A DNA stretch of 64,000 nucleotides from Sphingomonas rhizophila (GTDB lineage: Bacteria > Pseudomonadota > Alphaproteobacteria > Sphingomonadales > Sphingomonadaceae), in assembly GCF_014396585.1 (NCBI RefSeq), contig NZ_CP060717.1, positions 2,326,001 to 2,390,000 of the forward strand, read 5' to 3'. This document shows positions 28,334 to 36,911 of this stretch, piece after piece. Made by a program: the position numbers and the translations under genes. A model generated the notes under the pieces. The model was not told the origin of the DNA and did no database searches. It was given only the letters and a program-made list of their open reading frames with translations. Numbering within the stretch: position 1 is the first letter of the stretch; each line of letters begins with the position of its first letter.

Positions 28334-28957
28334 TCAGCTATGCGCGAACAGGTCGACCTCGGCCCAACCGGCAAGGTCGAGCAGGGCGCGGGCAGGAAGG
28401 AAGTCGAAGCAGGCCTGGGCCAGCTCCACGCGGTTCTCGCGGGCCAGACGTTCATCGAGCTTGGCCTTGAGCGCGTGAAGGTAGCGGACGTCACTGGCGG
28501 CATATTCGCGCTGGGCGTCATTGATCTCGGCCGCGCCCCAGTCGCTGGTCTGCTGCTGCTTGCTGAGATCCTGACCGAGCAATTCCTTGACCAGTTCCTT
28601 CAGGCCATGACGATCGGTGTAGGTCCTGACCAGGCGCGAGGCTGTGCGCGTGCAATAAAGGGGCGCGGCGGTGATCCCGAGGTAGGCGCGCATGATGGCG
28701 ACGTCAAAACGCGCGAAATGGTAAAGCTTCAGGCGATTGGGATCGCCCAGCAGGGCCTTGAGGTTCGGCGCGGCATAGTCGCTACCCGGACCAAAGCGGA
28801 CGAGGTGCTCGTCGCCGCCGCCATCGCTCAGCTGGACCAGGCATAGCCGGTCGCGCCCGGGCATCAGGCCCATCGCCTCGGTGTCGACCGCAATGGCCGC
28901 GTCGGGCGCGAACAGGTCGGCCGAGGGAATGTCTTCTTCGTGAAAATGTATCGCCAT
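28334..28957 (-). CDS. Ribonuclease D-like 3'-5' exonuclease
   Basis: A 207-residue DEDD-type exonuclease. It shows AIAVDTEAMGLMPGRDRLCL (Exo I, D-x-E), KLYHFARFDVAIMRAYLG (Exo II, with the aspartate in FD), and DAQREYAASDVRYLHALKAK (Exo III, Y-x-x-x-D). The HRDC domains of E. coli RNase D are missing; this short form is normal in alphaproteobacteria and acts on tRNA or other small RNA 3' ends, as known for the family. It is the first gene of the minus-strand lpt unit. Confidence 0.9.
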   Translation of the reverse strand: MAIHFHEEDIPSADLFAPDAAIAVDTEAMGLMPGRDRLCLVQLSDGGGDEHLVRFGPGSDYAAPNLKALLGDPNRLKLYHFARFDVAIMRAYLGITAAPLYCTRTASRLVRTYTDRHGLKELVKELLGQDLSKQQQTSDWGAAEINDAQREYAASDVRYLHALKAKLDERLARENRVELAQACFDFLPARALLDLAGWAEVDLFAHS

Positions 28958-29200
28958 AATCTCTTCGCCTGCGCATGGGGCAGCTACGCTGAACCGCCCC
29001 TGACGGCCGGTCTCGACCCCCTCTAGTCGCTAATGCAACCATGCCGCCAGTCCCGCGGGATGGAATCGCTAGGAGTCGTGCCATTTTTCCTGTAAGGCCC
29101 GTGCCGTGCGCGCGATCAGTTTCGCGCAGTGCGGCCGGTTGCGCCATGGCCCAGCGCGTTGGTTCTTCGATTTTTGGGGCTCAAGAGAGTTTGGACGGGC
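28958..29200. promoter_or_regulatory. Divergent intergenic region between RNase D and cold-shock genes
   Basis: No gene is seen in these 243 bases. It must hold the promoters of the rnd-lpt unit and the cold-shock gene. The cold-shock side ends in a 40-base T-rich stretch (around 29162-29180) before the ATG. No clear Shine-Dalgarno or riboswitch-like fold was identified. Confidence 0.3.
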
Positions 29201-30049
29201 ATGGGTTTCGATCGAGGGCGTAAGGGCGAGCGCGGTGGGCGCGGCCGGGACAAGCGCGACGGATTCGGCGAAGACAATTTCGGTGGTGATCGCGGCGGTT
29301 TTGGTGATCGTGGTGGCTTCGGTGGCGGTGGCGGCTTCGGCGGCCCCGGTGGCGGCTATGGCGATCGTGGCGGCGGCTTCGGCGGCGGCGGCGGCGGTGG
29401 CGGTGGCTATCGCGGCGGCGGCGGTGGCGGCGGCTACGGCGGCGGAGGCGGCGGCGGTCGCTTCGGCGGTGGTGGCGGCGGCGGCGGCTTCCGTGGCGGC
29501 GGCGGTGGCGGTGGCGGCATGCCCCCGCAGGTCGTTGGCGAAGGCAAGGGCATCGTCAAATTCTTCAACCCGCAAAAGGGCTTCGGCTTCATCGTTCGTG
29601 ACGATGGCGGCGAGGACGTTTTCGTCCATATTTCCGCCGTGGAACAGGCCGGCCTGACCGACCTGGCCGATGGCCAGCCGTTGGACTTCACCCTCGTCGA
29701 TCGCGGCGGCCGCATCTCGGCCACCAACCTCAAGATCGACGGTGAGCCGATGGAAGTCGTCCGCACGGGTGGCGGCGCTCCGCGTGAGGGCGGCATGGGC
29801 GGCGAACGTGGCCCGCAGCGTCAGCTGACCGGCGAGAAGGCCCAGGGCACCGTCAAGTTCTTCAACTCCATGAAGGGCTTTGGCTTCATCAGCCGTGACG
29901 ACGGCCAGCCGGATGCGTTCGTTCACATCTCGGCGGTCGAGCGCGCCGGCCTGCCGACGATCAACGAAGGCGACCGCTTCGAATTCGACATCGAAGTCGA
30001 TCGTCGCGGAAAATATGCGGCGGTGAACCTGCAGCCGATCCAGGCCTAG
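29201..30049 (+). CDS. Double cold-shock-domain protein with RGG/glycine-rich N-terminus
   Basis: A 282-residue RNA-binding protein. Residues 1-28 are basic (DRGRKGERGGRGRDKRDGFG). Residues 30-105 are almost pure glycine with RGG and YGG units. Two cold-shock domains follow: one from KGIVKFFNPQKGFGFI with DVFVHISAVEQAG, the second from QGTVKFFNSMKGFGFI with DAFVHISAVERAG. Both keep the RNP1 (KGFGFI) and RNP2 (VFVHIS/AFVHIS) motifs. Double cold-shock proteins are usual in alphaproteobacteria, but the long RGG-type head is less so and resembles eukaryotic RNA-condensing proteins. Likely an RNA chaperone; a terminator follows directly. Confidence 0.88.
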   Translation: MGFDRGRKGERGGRGRDKRDGFGEDNFGGDRGGFGDRGGFGGGGGFGGPGGGYGDRGGGFGGGGGGGGGYRGGGGGGGYGGGGGGGRFGGGGGGGGFRGGGGGGGGMPPQVVGEGKGIVKFFNPQKGFGFIVRDDGGEDVFVHISAVEQAGLTDLADGQPLDFTLVDRGGRISATNLKIDGEPMEVVRTGGGAPREGGMGGERGPQRQLTGEKAQGTVKFFNSMKGFGFISRDDGQPDAFVHISAVERAGLPTINEGDRFEFDIEVDRRGKYAAVNLQPIQA

Positions 30050-30070
30050 GGCTTCACGCGAAACGAATTG

Positions 30071-30102
30071 GCCCGCCTGGCCTGGTGCCAGGCGGGCTTT
30101 TT
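30071..30102 (+). terminator. Rho-independent terminator of the cold-shock gene
   Basis: GCCCGCCTGG (30071-30080) pairs exactly with CCAGGCGGGC (30088-30097) around a 7-base loop, followed by TTTTT. It lies 21 bases after the stop codon. Confidence 0.9.
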
Positions 30103-30132
30103 CGTGCCCGCGATCTGGGGCAAAAGCGCGTC

Positions 30133-30654
30133 ATGCACTTGGAGCCCGCGACGACTGCCGACATTCCCGCGCTGCATGGCCTGATCGAATCTGCCTATCG
30201 CGGCGATAGCGCGCGGCAAGGCTGGACTCATGAGGCGGACCTCCTCGGCGGGCAGCGGACCGATGCCGAAGGCATTGAGGAGATGATCGTCGATCCGCGG
30301 CAGGCGCTGTTGATCTTCCGCGACGGCGACTCGATCCGGGCCTGCGTCGCGCTGACCGACCAGGGTGACAATCTTGCCTACCTTGGCCTGTTCACCGTCG
30401 AACCGGGCCGGCAGGGAACGGGCCTTGGCCGCCTCCTGCTTGCCGCGGCGGAGGACCAGGCGATCACGCGTTTCGGCGCCACCCGGATTGAAATGACCGT
30501 CATCGTCCAACGCAGGGAGTTGATCGAATGGTATAGGCGCCGCGGCTACGCCGTGACAGGCGAGCGGCGACCGTTCCCGCATGGCAATCCCCGCTTCGGG
30601 CTGCCCAATCGCGACGATCTGGAATTCCTCGTGATGGAAAAGCGGCTGATCTAG
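30133..30654 (+). CDS. GNAT family N-acetyltransferase
   Basis: A 173-residue acetyltransferase. The N-terminal part reads LEPATTADIPALHGLIESAY. The core has LAYLGLFTVEPGRQGTGLGR, the acetyl-CoA pyrophosphate loop (Q/R-x-x-G-x-G), then LLLAAAEDQAI and a C-terminal strand-helix with EWYRRRGYAVTGERRPFP. The acceptor is unknown. ATG 30133 was chosen because the longer frame upstream crosses the terminator of the previous gene. The stop shares CTAG with the stop of the DNA ligase gene on the other strand. Confidence 0.85.
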   Translation: MHLEPATTADIPALHGLIESAYRGDSARQGWTHEADLLGGQRTDAEGIEEMIVDPRQALLIFRDGDSIRACVALTDQGDNLAYLGLFTVEPGRQGTGLGRLLLAAAEDQAITRFGATRIEMTVIVQRRELIEWYRRRGYAVTGERRPFPHGNPRFGLPNRDDLEFLVMEKRLI

Positions 30655-32248
30655 GTCGCCATCGCCAGCAACGTCTCGATCCGGTCGGCCTCATGCGCCG
30701 GCTTGTCGGTGCGGATGCGGCTGATCCGGGGAAAGCGCATCGCCAGGCCCGACTTGTGCCGCTTCGACGCGTGGATGGAATCGAACGCGACTTCGAGGAC
30801 CAGCGACTTCTCGACCTCGCGGACCGGGCCGAAGCGGTTCAGCGTGTTATTGCGGACGAACTTGTCGAGCCACTTCAGTTCCTCGTCGGTGAACCCGAAA
30901 TAGGCCTTGCCCACCGGCAGCAACTCGCCCGCTTCGCTCCAGCAGCCAAAGGTATAGTCGCTGTAGAAGCTGGATCGCTTTCCCGACCCGCGCTGTGCGT
31001 ACATCATCACGCAGTCGGCAGTGAGCGGGTCGCGCTTCCACTTGTACCACAGGCCGACACGGCGACCCGCGACATAGGGACTGTCGCGGCGCTTCAGCAT
31101 CATGCCCTCGACGCCATCGTCGCGTACGCCGGCGCGCACTTCCTCCAGCGCTTCGAAGCTGTCCGCCTCGATAAGGCGCGACAGGTCGAAGCGCTCGTCG
31201 TCGAGCCCGCCGACGACCTGCTCCAGCCGCTGACGCCGGGCGATCCAAGGCAGGGCGCGGAGGTCCTCGTCACCATCGAACAATATGTCGTAAAGGCGCA
31301 CGAACGCCGGATATTGCGACTGGACTCTGTTGCTGACGTTCTTGCGGCCCAGCCGCTGCTGAAGCGCGTTGAAGCTGGCCGCCGCGCCGCCATGTGTTTC
31401 GGCCCCCTGGGATTCGCCACGCACCAGCAGCTCGCCATCGAGCACCGCGGTCGTCGCGAATGCCGAGGCGATGTCGGGGAAGCTTCCCGAAATGTCGTCG
31501 CCGGTGCGGCTGTAGAGCCGCGTGTCGCCGCCGGCGTGGACCAGCTGGATGCGAATGCCGTCCCATTTCCACTCGGCGGCATAATCCGCGAGGTCGACCC
31601 GTGTCTCTTCCAGCGGGTGGGCCAGCATGAACGGACGAAACACCGGAATGTCCTTGGCGGTCGGCTGCGGGCCTCGGCCTTCGCCCCAGTCGAACAGCTC
31701 GGCATAGGGGGGCGGAGGCCGTGCCAGACCTCTTCAACCTGTTCGACGTCGAGTTGGAAAGCATCGGCCAACGCCTGCTTCGCCAGCCTGGCGGAGATGC
31801 CAACACGCAATGCGCCCGTTGCCAGTTTCAGCAAGGCGAAGCGTCCTGACACATCGAGATGGTCGAGCATCGCAGCAAGGATCGCGGGCGCGTCCGATTT
31901 GCTGACACCGCGCAGCCGCTCGACCGCTTCGCTCAGGCGGATGGTGCCGTCATCGAGGTCCGCGGGCTCTCCCTCGGGCGGCGGCCACAGCAGCGAGACG
32001 GTTTCCGCCATGTCGCCGACATAGTCGCGGCTCATGCGCAGCAGCACCGGGTCGATCCGCTCTTCGGCCAGCGCCCGAACCACCGCCGGCTTGACCGCCG
32101 GTATGTCCAGCGTGCCCGTCAGCGCCGCCAGCGCCAGGCCTCGGTCGGGATCCGGCGTGGTCTTGAGGTAGTCGCCGATCAGCCGCAGTTTGGTCAGTCG
32201 CGACCGCGTGTAGACCAGATCGTCGAGCAACTGGCTGAAGGCGCGCAC
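30651..32248 (-). CDS. ATP-dependent DNA ligase, cisplatin damage response type (frameshifted)
   Basis: A ligase of about 532 residues after repair. The N-terminal helical domain begins FSQLLDDLVYTRSRLTKLRL and includes VSLLWPP and DVEQVEEVWHGLRPP. In the second frame come VFRPFMLAHPLEETR, the nucleotidyltransferase motif EWKWDGIRIQ with the lysine that takes AMP, DGELLVRGE, and the later EGMMLKRRDSPYVAGRR and WYKWKRDPL. The frames join if the run of six G at 31707-31712 is read as seven. The GTG start touches the uvsE stop. The family is linked to resistance to DNA crosslinks in alphaproteobacteria; joint action with UvsE is inferred. Confidence 0.86.
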
Positions 32249-33268
32249 TCAGGCTGGCTCCAACGCACGGACGAAATCGGCCAGTTGGCGGCTGGCGATG
32301 TTCTTGGCCTTCGCCTCAACCTCGACGTCGCACCAGTCGAGATGGCCGGCGACCAGCGCGTTGACCGCCGCGTTCCACATGCCTTCGCTATGACCGCGAA
32401 GATGGGCCGCCTTGTGACCGGCTTCGCTCAACGCGGCGAAGTCGGGAAGCGTGTCCGGACAATGGTCGACGACGACATTTTCGCGGCTGACCGAGATGTG
32501 GGCGAGCGGCCGGACGCCGCGCCAACTGGCCTTGATTTGGTCGACGCGCCCGTCGTCGGGTTGGAGCCATTGGCCTCGGGTGAAGATCCAATGGTGGTGG
32601 AAGTCGACGACGATCGCGACACGGCGGCCGACCAAAAGCAAATCGTCGAGGCCGAAGCTGACCTCGTCGTTTTCGATCGTGAGAAGGTCGATCGCGGCCG
32701 CCGGGACGCGGTCCAACCCGGCGTTCAACCCTTCGATCCCCGCCGCGCGCGCACCGCCATGAATGTTGATGCTGGCGCCATGCGGGTGCCACCCATTGCC
32801 GTACCCCAGCATCTGGAAGATCTCGAGATGGTCGACGATGTCGCGAAGGGCGTTGTCGAGCGCCTCGGGGCGCAGCGTCGCAAGGATCGCGTGCTGCGCC
32901 GGATGCATCGATAAGCGGACATCGCCCGCCCGTGCCGCCTTGCCTGCATCGGCCAGTCGCCGTTCCACCTCGCCACGCAACGCGCTCGTCCAGGCATCCG
33001 CCAACGCCGGGTGCGACCAGCCGATGAGGAAGCCCGACTGGATCCGGAAAAGCCGTTCCAACGGCGGGAGAGCCGCGACCCGCGCGATCTGGCGATGGAG
33101 AATGTCGAGGTTCTCGACGATGGTGGATTCCAGTTTGGCCGCCGTCTCCAACCCGCCAGCCTTTGAAATGGAAGCGATGGTCGGGCCGCGCATGCATAGT
33201 TCCCGCGCCTCGGCGTCATCGCCGGTCGGCGAGACGTAAGTGCAGCAATAGCCGATGCGCGCGTCCAT
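32249..33268 (-). CDS. uvsE: UV DNA damage endonuclease (UVDE)
   Basis: A 339-residue TIM-barrel endonuclease that nicks DNA 5' of UV photoproducts and other lesions without photolyase or UvrABC. It begins MDARIGYCCTYVSP, then has metal-site motifs LSMHPAQHAILAT, INIHGGARAAGIEG, LLTIENDEVSFGLDD and VAIVVDFHHHWIF, all typical of the UvsE/Uve1 family. The ATG at 33268 is chosen because the family starts there; a longer frame upstream has no family resemblance. The stop TGA is directly followed by the ligase GTG, so incision and sealing enzymes are made from one message. Confidence 0.9.
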   Translation of the reverse strand: MDARIGYCCTYVSPTGDDAEARELCMRGPTIASISKAGGLETAAKLESTIVENLDILHRQIARVAALPPLERLFRIQSGFLIGWSHPALADAWTSALRGEVERRLADAGKAARAGDVRLSMHPAQHAILATLRPEALDNALRDIVDHLEIFQMLGYGNGWHPHGASINIHGGARAAGIEGLNAGLDRVPAAAIDLLTIENDEVSFGLDDLLLVGRRVAIVVDFHHHWIFTRGQWLQPDDGRVDQIKASWRGVRPLAHISVSRENVVVDHCPDTLPDFAALSEAGHKAAHLRGHSEGMWNAAVNALVAGHLDWCDVEVEAKAKNIASRQLADFVRALEPA

Positions 33269-33303
33269 GCCCGCCCAATGCACGGGCGTGGCACTTGGTG
33301 CCC

Positions 33304-33615
33304 TTAGTGGAGGCGGACCGCCAGCGCGGCGAGGATCGATTCGCGGTCGTGCGCGGGATCGCTGCTGACGAGTGCTTCGCCCATATGCTCGAGGCAAGAC
33401 CGGGTCGCCTGGGCGTAGCCCGGCATCATCGCGTGCCGCTTGCCGTAATCGGCAAGGCCCTCGAGCGCCGACAGGCCGTATTCGGCGGCCATCGCACGGA
33501 TCGCGTCCATCTTCTGGGAGATCGCCTGGGGCGCGAGGCGCGGCATCCGCGATTCGATCTCGGCGATCCGCTCGCCGATCCGGGCGTGGACGATCTTGAG
33601 CGAATCAGTGGCCAT
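33304..33615 (-). CDS. Hypothetical protein upstream of uvsE
   Basis: A 103-residue helical protein: SLKIVHARIGERIAEIESRM, then QKMDAIRAMAAEYGLSALEG, GYAQATRSCLEHMGEALV and a C-terminal helix. The family is not recognised with confidence. The ATG at 33615 is preceded by GGAG 10 bases upstream. It lies 35 bases before uvsE and is probably the first gene of a three-gene unit with uvsE and the ligase. That is the only hint of its role. Confidence 0.6.
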   Translation of the reverse strand: MATDSLKIVHARIGERIAEIESRMPRLAPQAISQKMDAIRAMAAEYGLSALEGLADYGKRHAMMPGYAQATRSCLEHMGEALVSSDPAHDRESILAALAVRLH

Positions 33616-33691
33616 GGCGTTCAATCTCCGTTGACGCTGGCAGATTCGCTTAAATGGGTTAACAGTGAGTCAAACGGGATTGGGGCAATCC

Positions 33692-34480
33692 ATGGTCATC
33701 CGCCGCTTCCGGGAGCATGTCGTCGATCAGAACTGGTTCGCGGTGCTGATCGACGTCGGCATCGTCGTCCTCGGCGTCTTCCTTGGGACGCAGGCGAGCG
33801 TCTGGAACGAACAGCGAATCGAGGGGGAGCAGGCGCGGGAGTACCGGCAGCGACTGATCGATGAAGTGCGCTTCAACGGGCTGCAATTCGCCAGCCAGGA
33901 ACATTACTACGAAACCGTTCGCACCTACGGCCAGCAGGCATTGGCGGCATTGAGCGGCGGGCCCGATACGTCCGACCGTGACTTCCTGATCGCCGCCTAT
34001 CAATTGAGCCAGACCGACACGACCCAGGCGAAAACGCAGATCTACGACGAAATGATCGCCAACGGCATGTTCACCCGGATCGGCGATGCGCGGCTTCAGC
34101 AGCTGGTGAGCGATTATTACCTCGGACTCAGCGTCAGTAATCGCGTCGTTGCCGAAACCTACCCCTATCGGACGATGATCCGCGAAGTCATGCCCTACGC
34201 CCTTCAGAAGCGGATCCGCGATGCATGCGGGGACCGGTTCGCAATGGCAGACGGTCGCATCGTCGGCGTGCAGCTGGTCATTCCCTGCAAGGTCAGCATC
34301 GAGCCGGCGGAGGCGGCGGCGGCGGCCCGCGTCGTTCGCTCCGCTCCACGCCTCAAGAAGGAGATGACGCGCTACATCGCTTCGATTGACGAAAAGCTCG
34401 ACCAACTCACGCCGGGCATCGGATTTTCAAGCATGATGCAGCAACAGCTGACAAAGGTGGGGGATGGGCAAACGGCTTGA
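33692..34480 (+). CDS. DUF6090-like membrane-anchored protein
   Basis: A protein of about 262 residues with one N-terminal membrane helix: RREHVV-type start, then WFAVLIDVGIVVLGVFLGTQ (about residues 14-33), ASVWNEQRIEGEQAREYRQR and a long mostly helical extracytoplasmic part with two cysteines (DACGDRF and VIPCKV) that could form a disulphide. The helix followed by N-E-Q-R matches the DUF6090 pattern. An alternative GTG start at 33665 adds 9 residues. The function is unknown. It is followed by a hairpin terminator before rpmG. Confidence 0.65.
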   Translation: MVIRRFREHVVDQNWFAVLIDVGIVVLGVFLGTQASVWNEQRIEGEQAREYRQRLIDEVRFNGLQFASQEHYYETVRTYGQQALAALSGGPDTSDRDFLIAAYQLSQTDTTQAKTQIYDEMIANGMFTRIGDARLQQLVSDYYLGLSVSNRVVAETYPYRTMIREVMPYALQKRIRDACGDRFAMADGRIVGVQLVIPCKVSIEPAEAAAAARVVRSAPRLKKEMTRYIASIDEKLDQLTPGIGFSSMMQQQLTKVGDGQTA

Positions 34481-34516
34481 CTTTGACGGCTTCAGGCGGC
34501 AATGGCCCCGCGTTCG

Positions 34517-34545
34517 GGCGGCGTCATGCGCCGCCTTCATATTTT
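34517..34545 (+). terminator. Probable terminator upstream of rpmG
   Basis: GGCGGCG (34517-34523) pairs with CGCCGCC (34529-34535) around a 5-base loop, followed by TTCATATTTT. It lies between the DUF6090-like gene and rpmG. Confidence 0.6.
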
Positions 34546-34567
34546 CTAGCGCATCAGGATATTCGCG

Positions 34568-34735
34568 ATGGCCAAGCCGGCAACCGTCAAGATCAAGCTT
34601 GTCAGCACCGCTGACACCGGCTTTTTCTACGTGACCAAGAAGAACCCGCGCAACCAGACCGAAAAGATGTCGTTCCGCAAGTACGACCCGGTCGCGCGCA
34701 AGCACGTCGAATTCAAGGAAGCGAAGATCAAGTAA
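34568..34735 (+). CDS. rpmG: 50S ribosomal protein L33
   Basis: A complete 55-residue L33: [20 protein letters not shown], then [20 protein letters not shown] and [14 protein letters not shown]. It belongs to the cysteine-free, zinc-independent form, in which the zinc-ribbon CxxC pairs are replaced. It binds 23S rRNA near the exit site of the large subunit. AGGA sits 8 bases before the ATG. Its end overlaps the end of divK on the other strand by 8 bases, and its terminator lies inside the divK coding region. Confidence 0.95.
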   Translation: MAKPATVKIKLVSTADTGFFYVTKKNPRNQTEKMSFRKYDPVARKHVEFKEAKIK

Positions 34736-35203
34736 GCGGCTTGCCGCTTTCGTCTTCCGGTCCGTTCGACGGATCGATCGGGCGGCCTCGGAAACGGGGC
34801 CGCCCGATTCGTTTTCGGCCTCGGCCTTCTTGGCGGCGCCCTCGGCCAGCAAATTCTCGACGGTTTCCGCGAAGCGGATCACCGAAATCGGCTTCGACAC
34901 ATAGGCCGACGCGCCGGCAGCGCGGAACCGTTCATCGTCGCCCTGCGCGGCGTAGGCCGTGACGGCCATGATCGGAACGTCCTTCAGATGCTCGTCGGCG
35001 CGAAGCTGCTGCATCAGCTCCATTCCGGACACATGCGGCAACTGGATGTCGGTGATGACCAGGTCGGGATCGAACGAGCGCGCCATGTCGAGTGCCTCGC
35101 GGCTGTCGAGCACAGCTTCGGGCTCATGACCATGGGCGGCGAGCAGGTCGCAGAACAACTTGATGTTGAGGGCGTTGTCCTCGACAACCAGGATCTTGGC
35201 CAA
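34728..35203 (-). CDS. divK: DivK-type single-domain response regulator (frameshifted near the end)
   Basis: A receiver protein of about 158 residues after repair. It reads [38 protein letters not shown] with the phosphoacceptor aspartate, [18 protein letters not shown] and [19 protein letters not shown]. In Caulobacter DivK controls asymmetric division. TTG at 35203 is preferred: GGAGGA lies 9 bases upstream and AKILVVEDN is the family start, while ATG 35212 sits on the ribosome-binding site. As written, the frame runs on to 34427, antisense through rpmG. Adding one base to a G or C run (34796-34799 or nearby) ends it at 34728 with an acidic [15 protein letters not shown] tail. Confidence 0.82.
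34777..34808 (+). terminator. Terminator of rpmG, inside the 3' part of divK
   Basis: ATCGGGCGGCC (34777-34787) pairs exactly with GGCCGCCCGAT (34798-34808) around a 10-base loop, followed by TCGTTTT. It lies 41 bases after the rpmG stop and overlaps the divK coding end on the opposite strand. Confidence 0.8.
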
Positions 35204-35244
35204 ACCGCTCATTCCTCCACACACCACCGGAACGATACTAGGCG

Positions 35245-35517
35245 ATGTTCCCATCCACGACAAACGATGCGGAGGCGCTTGCCCTCTCCGCGCTGACCCA
35301 AACGCTGGCCGACGAGCGTCGGGCCCAGAGGTTCCTCGATCTGACCGGAATCGAGACGATTTCTTTGCGACAGCGGGTGGCTGACGGCGACCGCACCCTC
35401 TTTGCCGCCCTGTTCGATTTCCTCGAGGCGCATGAGCCCGACCTGATCGCCGTCGCCTCCGCTCTGGCGGTAAGGCCCGAAGCGCTGATCGCCGCGCGCG
35501 AGGTTCTGGAGCGATGA
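35245..35517 (+). CDS. DUF3572 family protein
   Basis: A 90-residue helical protein: DAEALALSALTQTLADERRA, then RFLDLTGIETISLRQRV and LIAVASALAVRPEALIAARE. The pattern of a helix, an FLD-LTGI turn and the C-terminal FLEAHEPDLIAVA matches DUF3572, a family found beside divK in many alphaproteobacteria. Its function is not established. It is divergent from divK with a 41-base gap and overlaps the following HAD hydrolase gene by 4 bases (ATGA). Confidence 0.82.
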   Translation: MFPSTTNDAEALALSALTQTLADERRAQRFLDLTGIETISLRQRVADGDRTLFAALFDFLEAHEPDLIAVASALAVRPEALIAAREVLER

Positions 35518-36128
35518 GCGGACGGCCGCTGCTGATCACCGACTGCGATGAAGTGCTGCTGCACATGGTGTCGCATTTCGACGCGTGGCTCGATGAAGCG
35601 CATGGCATCCGCTTCGCCTTCGAAACCGGGAGTTTCGGAGAGGCGATGACCGATCGTCGTTCGGGCGAACCGGTCCCCACGGAGCGGGTGTGGCCGTTGC
35701 TCGACCAGTTCTTCCGTAACGAGATGCACCGGCAGACGCTCGTTCCGGGCGCGGTCGAGGCGCTGGGCCGGATTGGCGAGATCGCCGATATCGTCGTGCT
35801 CACCAACCTGGGCGACGAGGCCCATCCGTGGCGGGTCGAGCAGCTTGCGAACCACGGCATCCGCCACGAGGTCGTGTGCAATCAGGGCGGGAAGGGCGTT
35901 CCGGCCCGCGCCATCGTCGAGCGTTTCGGTGCGACTAGCGCCGCTTTCGTCGATGACCTGCCGGTCCATCACGCGTCCGTCGCCAAGCATGCGCCCGACG
36001 TCTGGCGGCTGCACATGGTCGCGGAGCCGCGTCTGGCCCCGGCGGTTCCGGCCGCGCTGGAAGCCCATGCCCGGATTGACGATTGGGCGACCGCATCCGA
36101 CTGGCTGATCGAACGATTGAAAGGCTGA
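35514..36128 (+). CDS. HAD family hydrolase
   Basis: A 204-residue haloacid-dehalogenase-type phosphohydrolase. Motif I is LLITDCDEVLLHM (D-x-D, nucleophile and acid). Motif II is IVVLTNLGDEA (T). The later GGKGVPARAIVER supplies the lysine, and AAFVDDLPVHHASV supplies the metal-binding DD of motif IV. The helical cap lies between residues 15 and 85. The substrate is unknown. It is translationally coupled to the DUF3572 gene and is followed after 1 base by the SDR gene. Confidence 0.85.
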   Translation: MSGRPLLITDCDEVLLHMVSHFDAWLDEAHGIRFAFETGSFGEAMTDRRSGEPVPTERVWPLLDQFFRNEMHRQTLVPGAVEALGRIGEIADIVVLTNLGDEAHPWRVEQLANHGIRHEVVCNQGGKGVPARAIVERFGATSAAFVDDLPVHHASVAKHAPDVWRLHMVAEPRLAPAVPAALEAHARIDDWATASDWLIERLKG

Positions 36129-36129
36129 C

Positions 36130-36878
36130 ATGACCCGGACCATTTTCATCACCGGCGCCACGGCGGGCATTGGCGAGGCGGCGGCGCGGCGCTTTGCCGG
36201 CGACGGTTGGAAAGTGATCGGCACGGGCCGGCGCGAGGACCGGCTGGAGCGATTGGCGGCGGACCTTGGCGGTGCCTTCCTGCCGCTGCTCCTCGACATG
36301 ACGGAGCCGGAGCAGTTCGGCGCGGTGCTGGAATCGCTTCCCCCGGCTTCTCTGACGTCGACTTGCTGCTCAATAACGCTGGCCTCGCCCCGCCAATGAA
36401 TCCGCTTCAACAGGCCGAGCAGGCGCCGCTGGATACGGTGATCGACACCAACATCGCCGGATTGGTGGCCCTCACCCGGGCGCTGCTTCCGCGGCTGATC
36501 GGACGGCGCGGGGCCGTCATCAACCTGTCGTCGGTGGCCGCGACCTACCCCTATTTCGGCGGGGCGGTATATGCAGGGTCGAAAGCGTTCGTTCGGCAAT
36601 TCAGCCTCGGGCTTCGCTGCGACCTTGCCGGGACCGGCGTCCGAGTCACCTCGATTGAGCCGGGCATGGTGGAGACCGAGTTCACGCTGGTCCGCAATGG
36701 CGGCGACCAGGCGGCATCGGACGCGCTTTACGCCAACATGGATCCGATGACGGCCGACGATATCGCCGAAACCATTCACTGGGTCGCGACCTTGCCCCCG
36801 CACCTCAACATCAACGCGCTGGAATTGATGCCGGTCAACCAGAGTTGGGCCGGCTTCGCAGTCCACCGCGACGCTTGA
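36130..36878 (+). CDS. SDR family NAD(P)-dependent oxidoreductase (frameshifted)
   Basis: A short-chain dehydrogenase of about 249 residues after repair. The first frame shows IFITGATAGIGEAAARRF (T-G-x-x-x-G-I-G) and VIGTGRREDRLERL, whose arginine suggests NADP use. The second frame shows VDLLLNNAGLAPP (N-N-A-G), NLSSVAATYPYFGGAVYAGS with K, giving the S-Y-K active site, and VRVTSIEPGMVETEF. The frames join if CCCCC 36340-36344 is read as six C, restoring ESLPPGFSDVDLLLN. It resembles the YdfG-type serine/3-hydroxy acid dehydrogenases. It is part of the DUF3572-HAD-SDR chain. Confidence 0.85.
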
Positions 36879-36911
36879 CCCGGCGGCGCTTCGGGTGTTG
36901 AGGGCGGCCCC

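Noticed and set aside
29260..29525. Regular short repeats that could suggest a CRISPR or minisatellite array
   Set aside because: They are GGC-rich codons of the glycine-rich head of the cold-shock protein; there are no unique spacers of constant length.
33269..33397. Longer N-terminus for the UV endonuclease starting at 33397
   Set aside because: The added residues are Arg/Pro-rich, unlike the family, and overlap the upstream gene; MDARIGYC is the normal start.
34427..34727. Extended divK reading frame running antisense through rpmG
   Set aside because: The extra sequence is basic and family-foreign, while a one-base repair gives a compact acidic tail. rpmG is certain.
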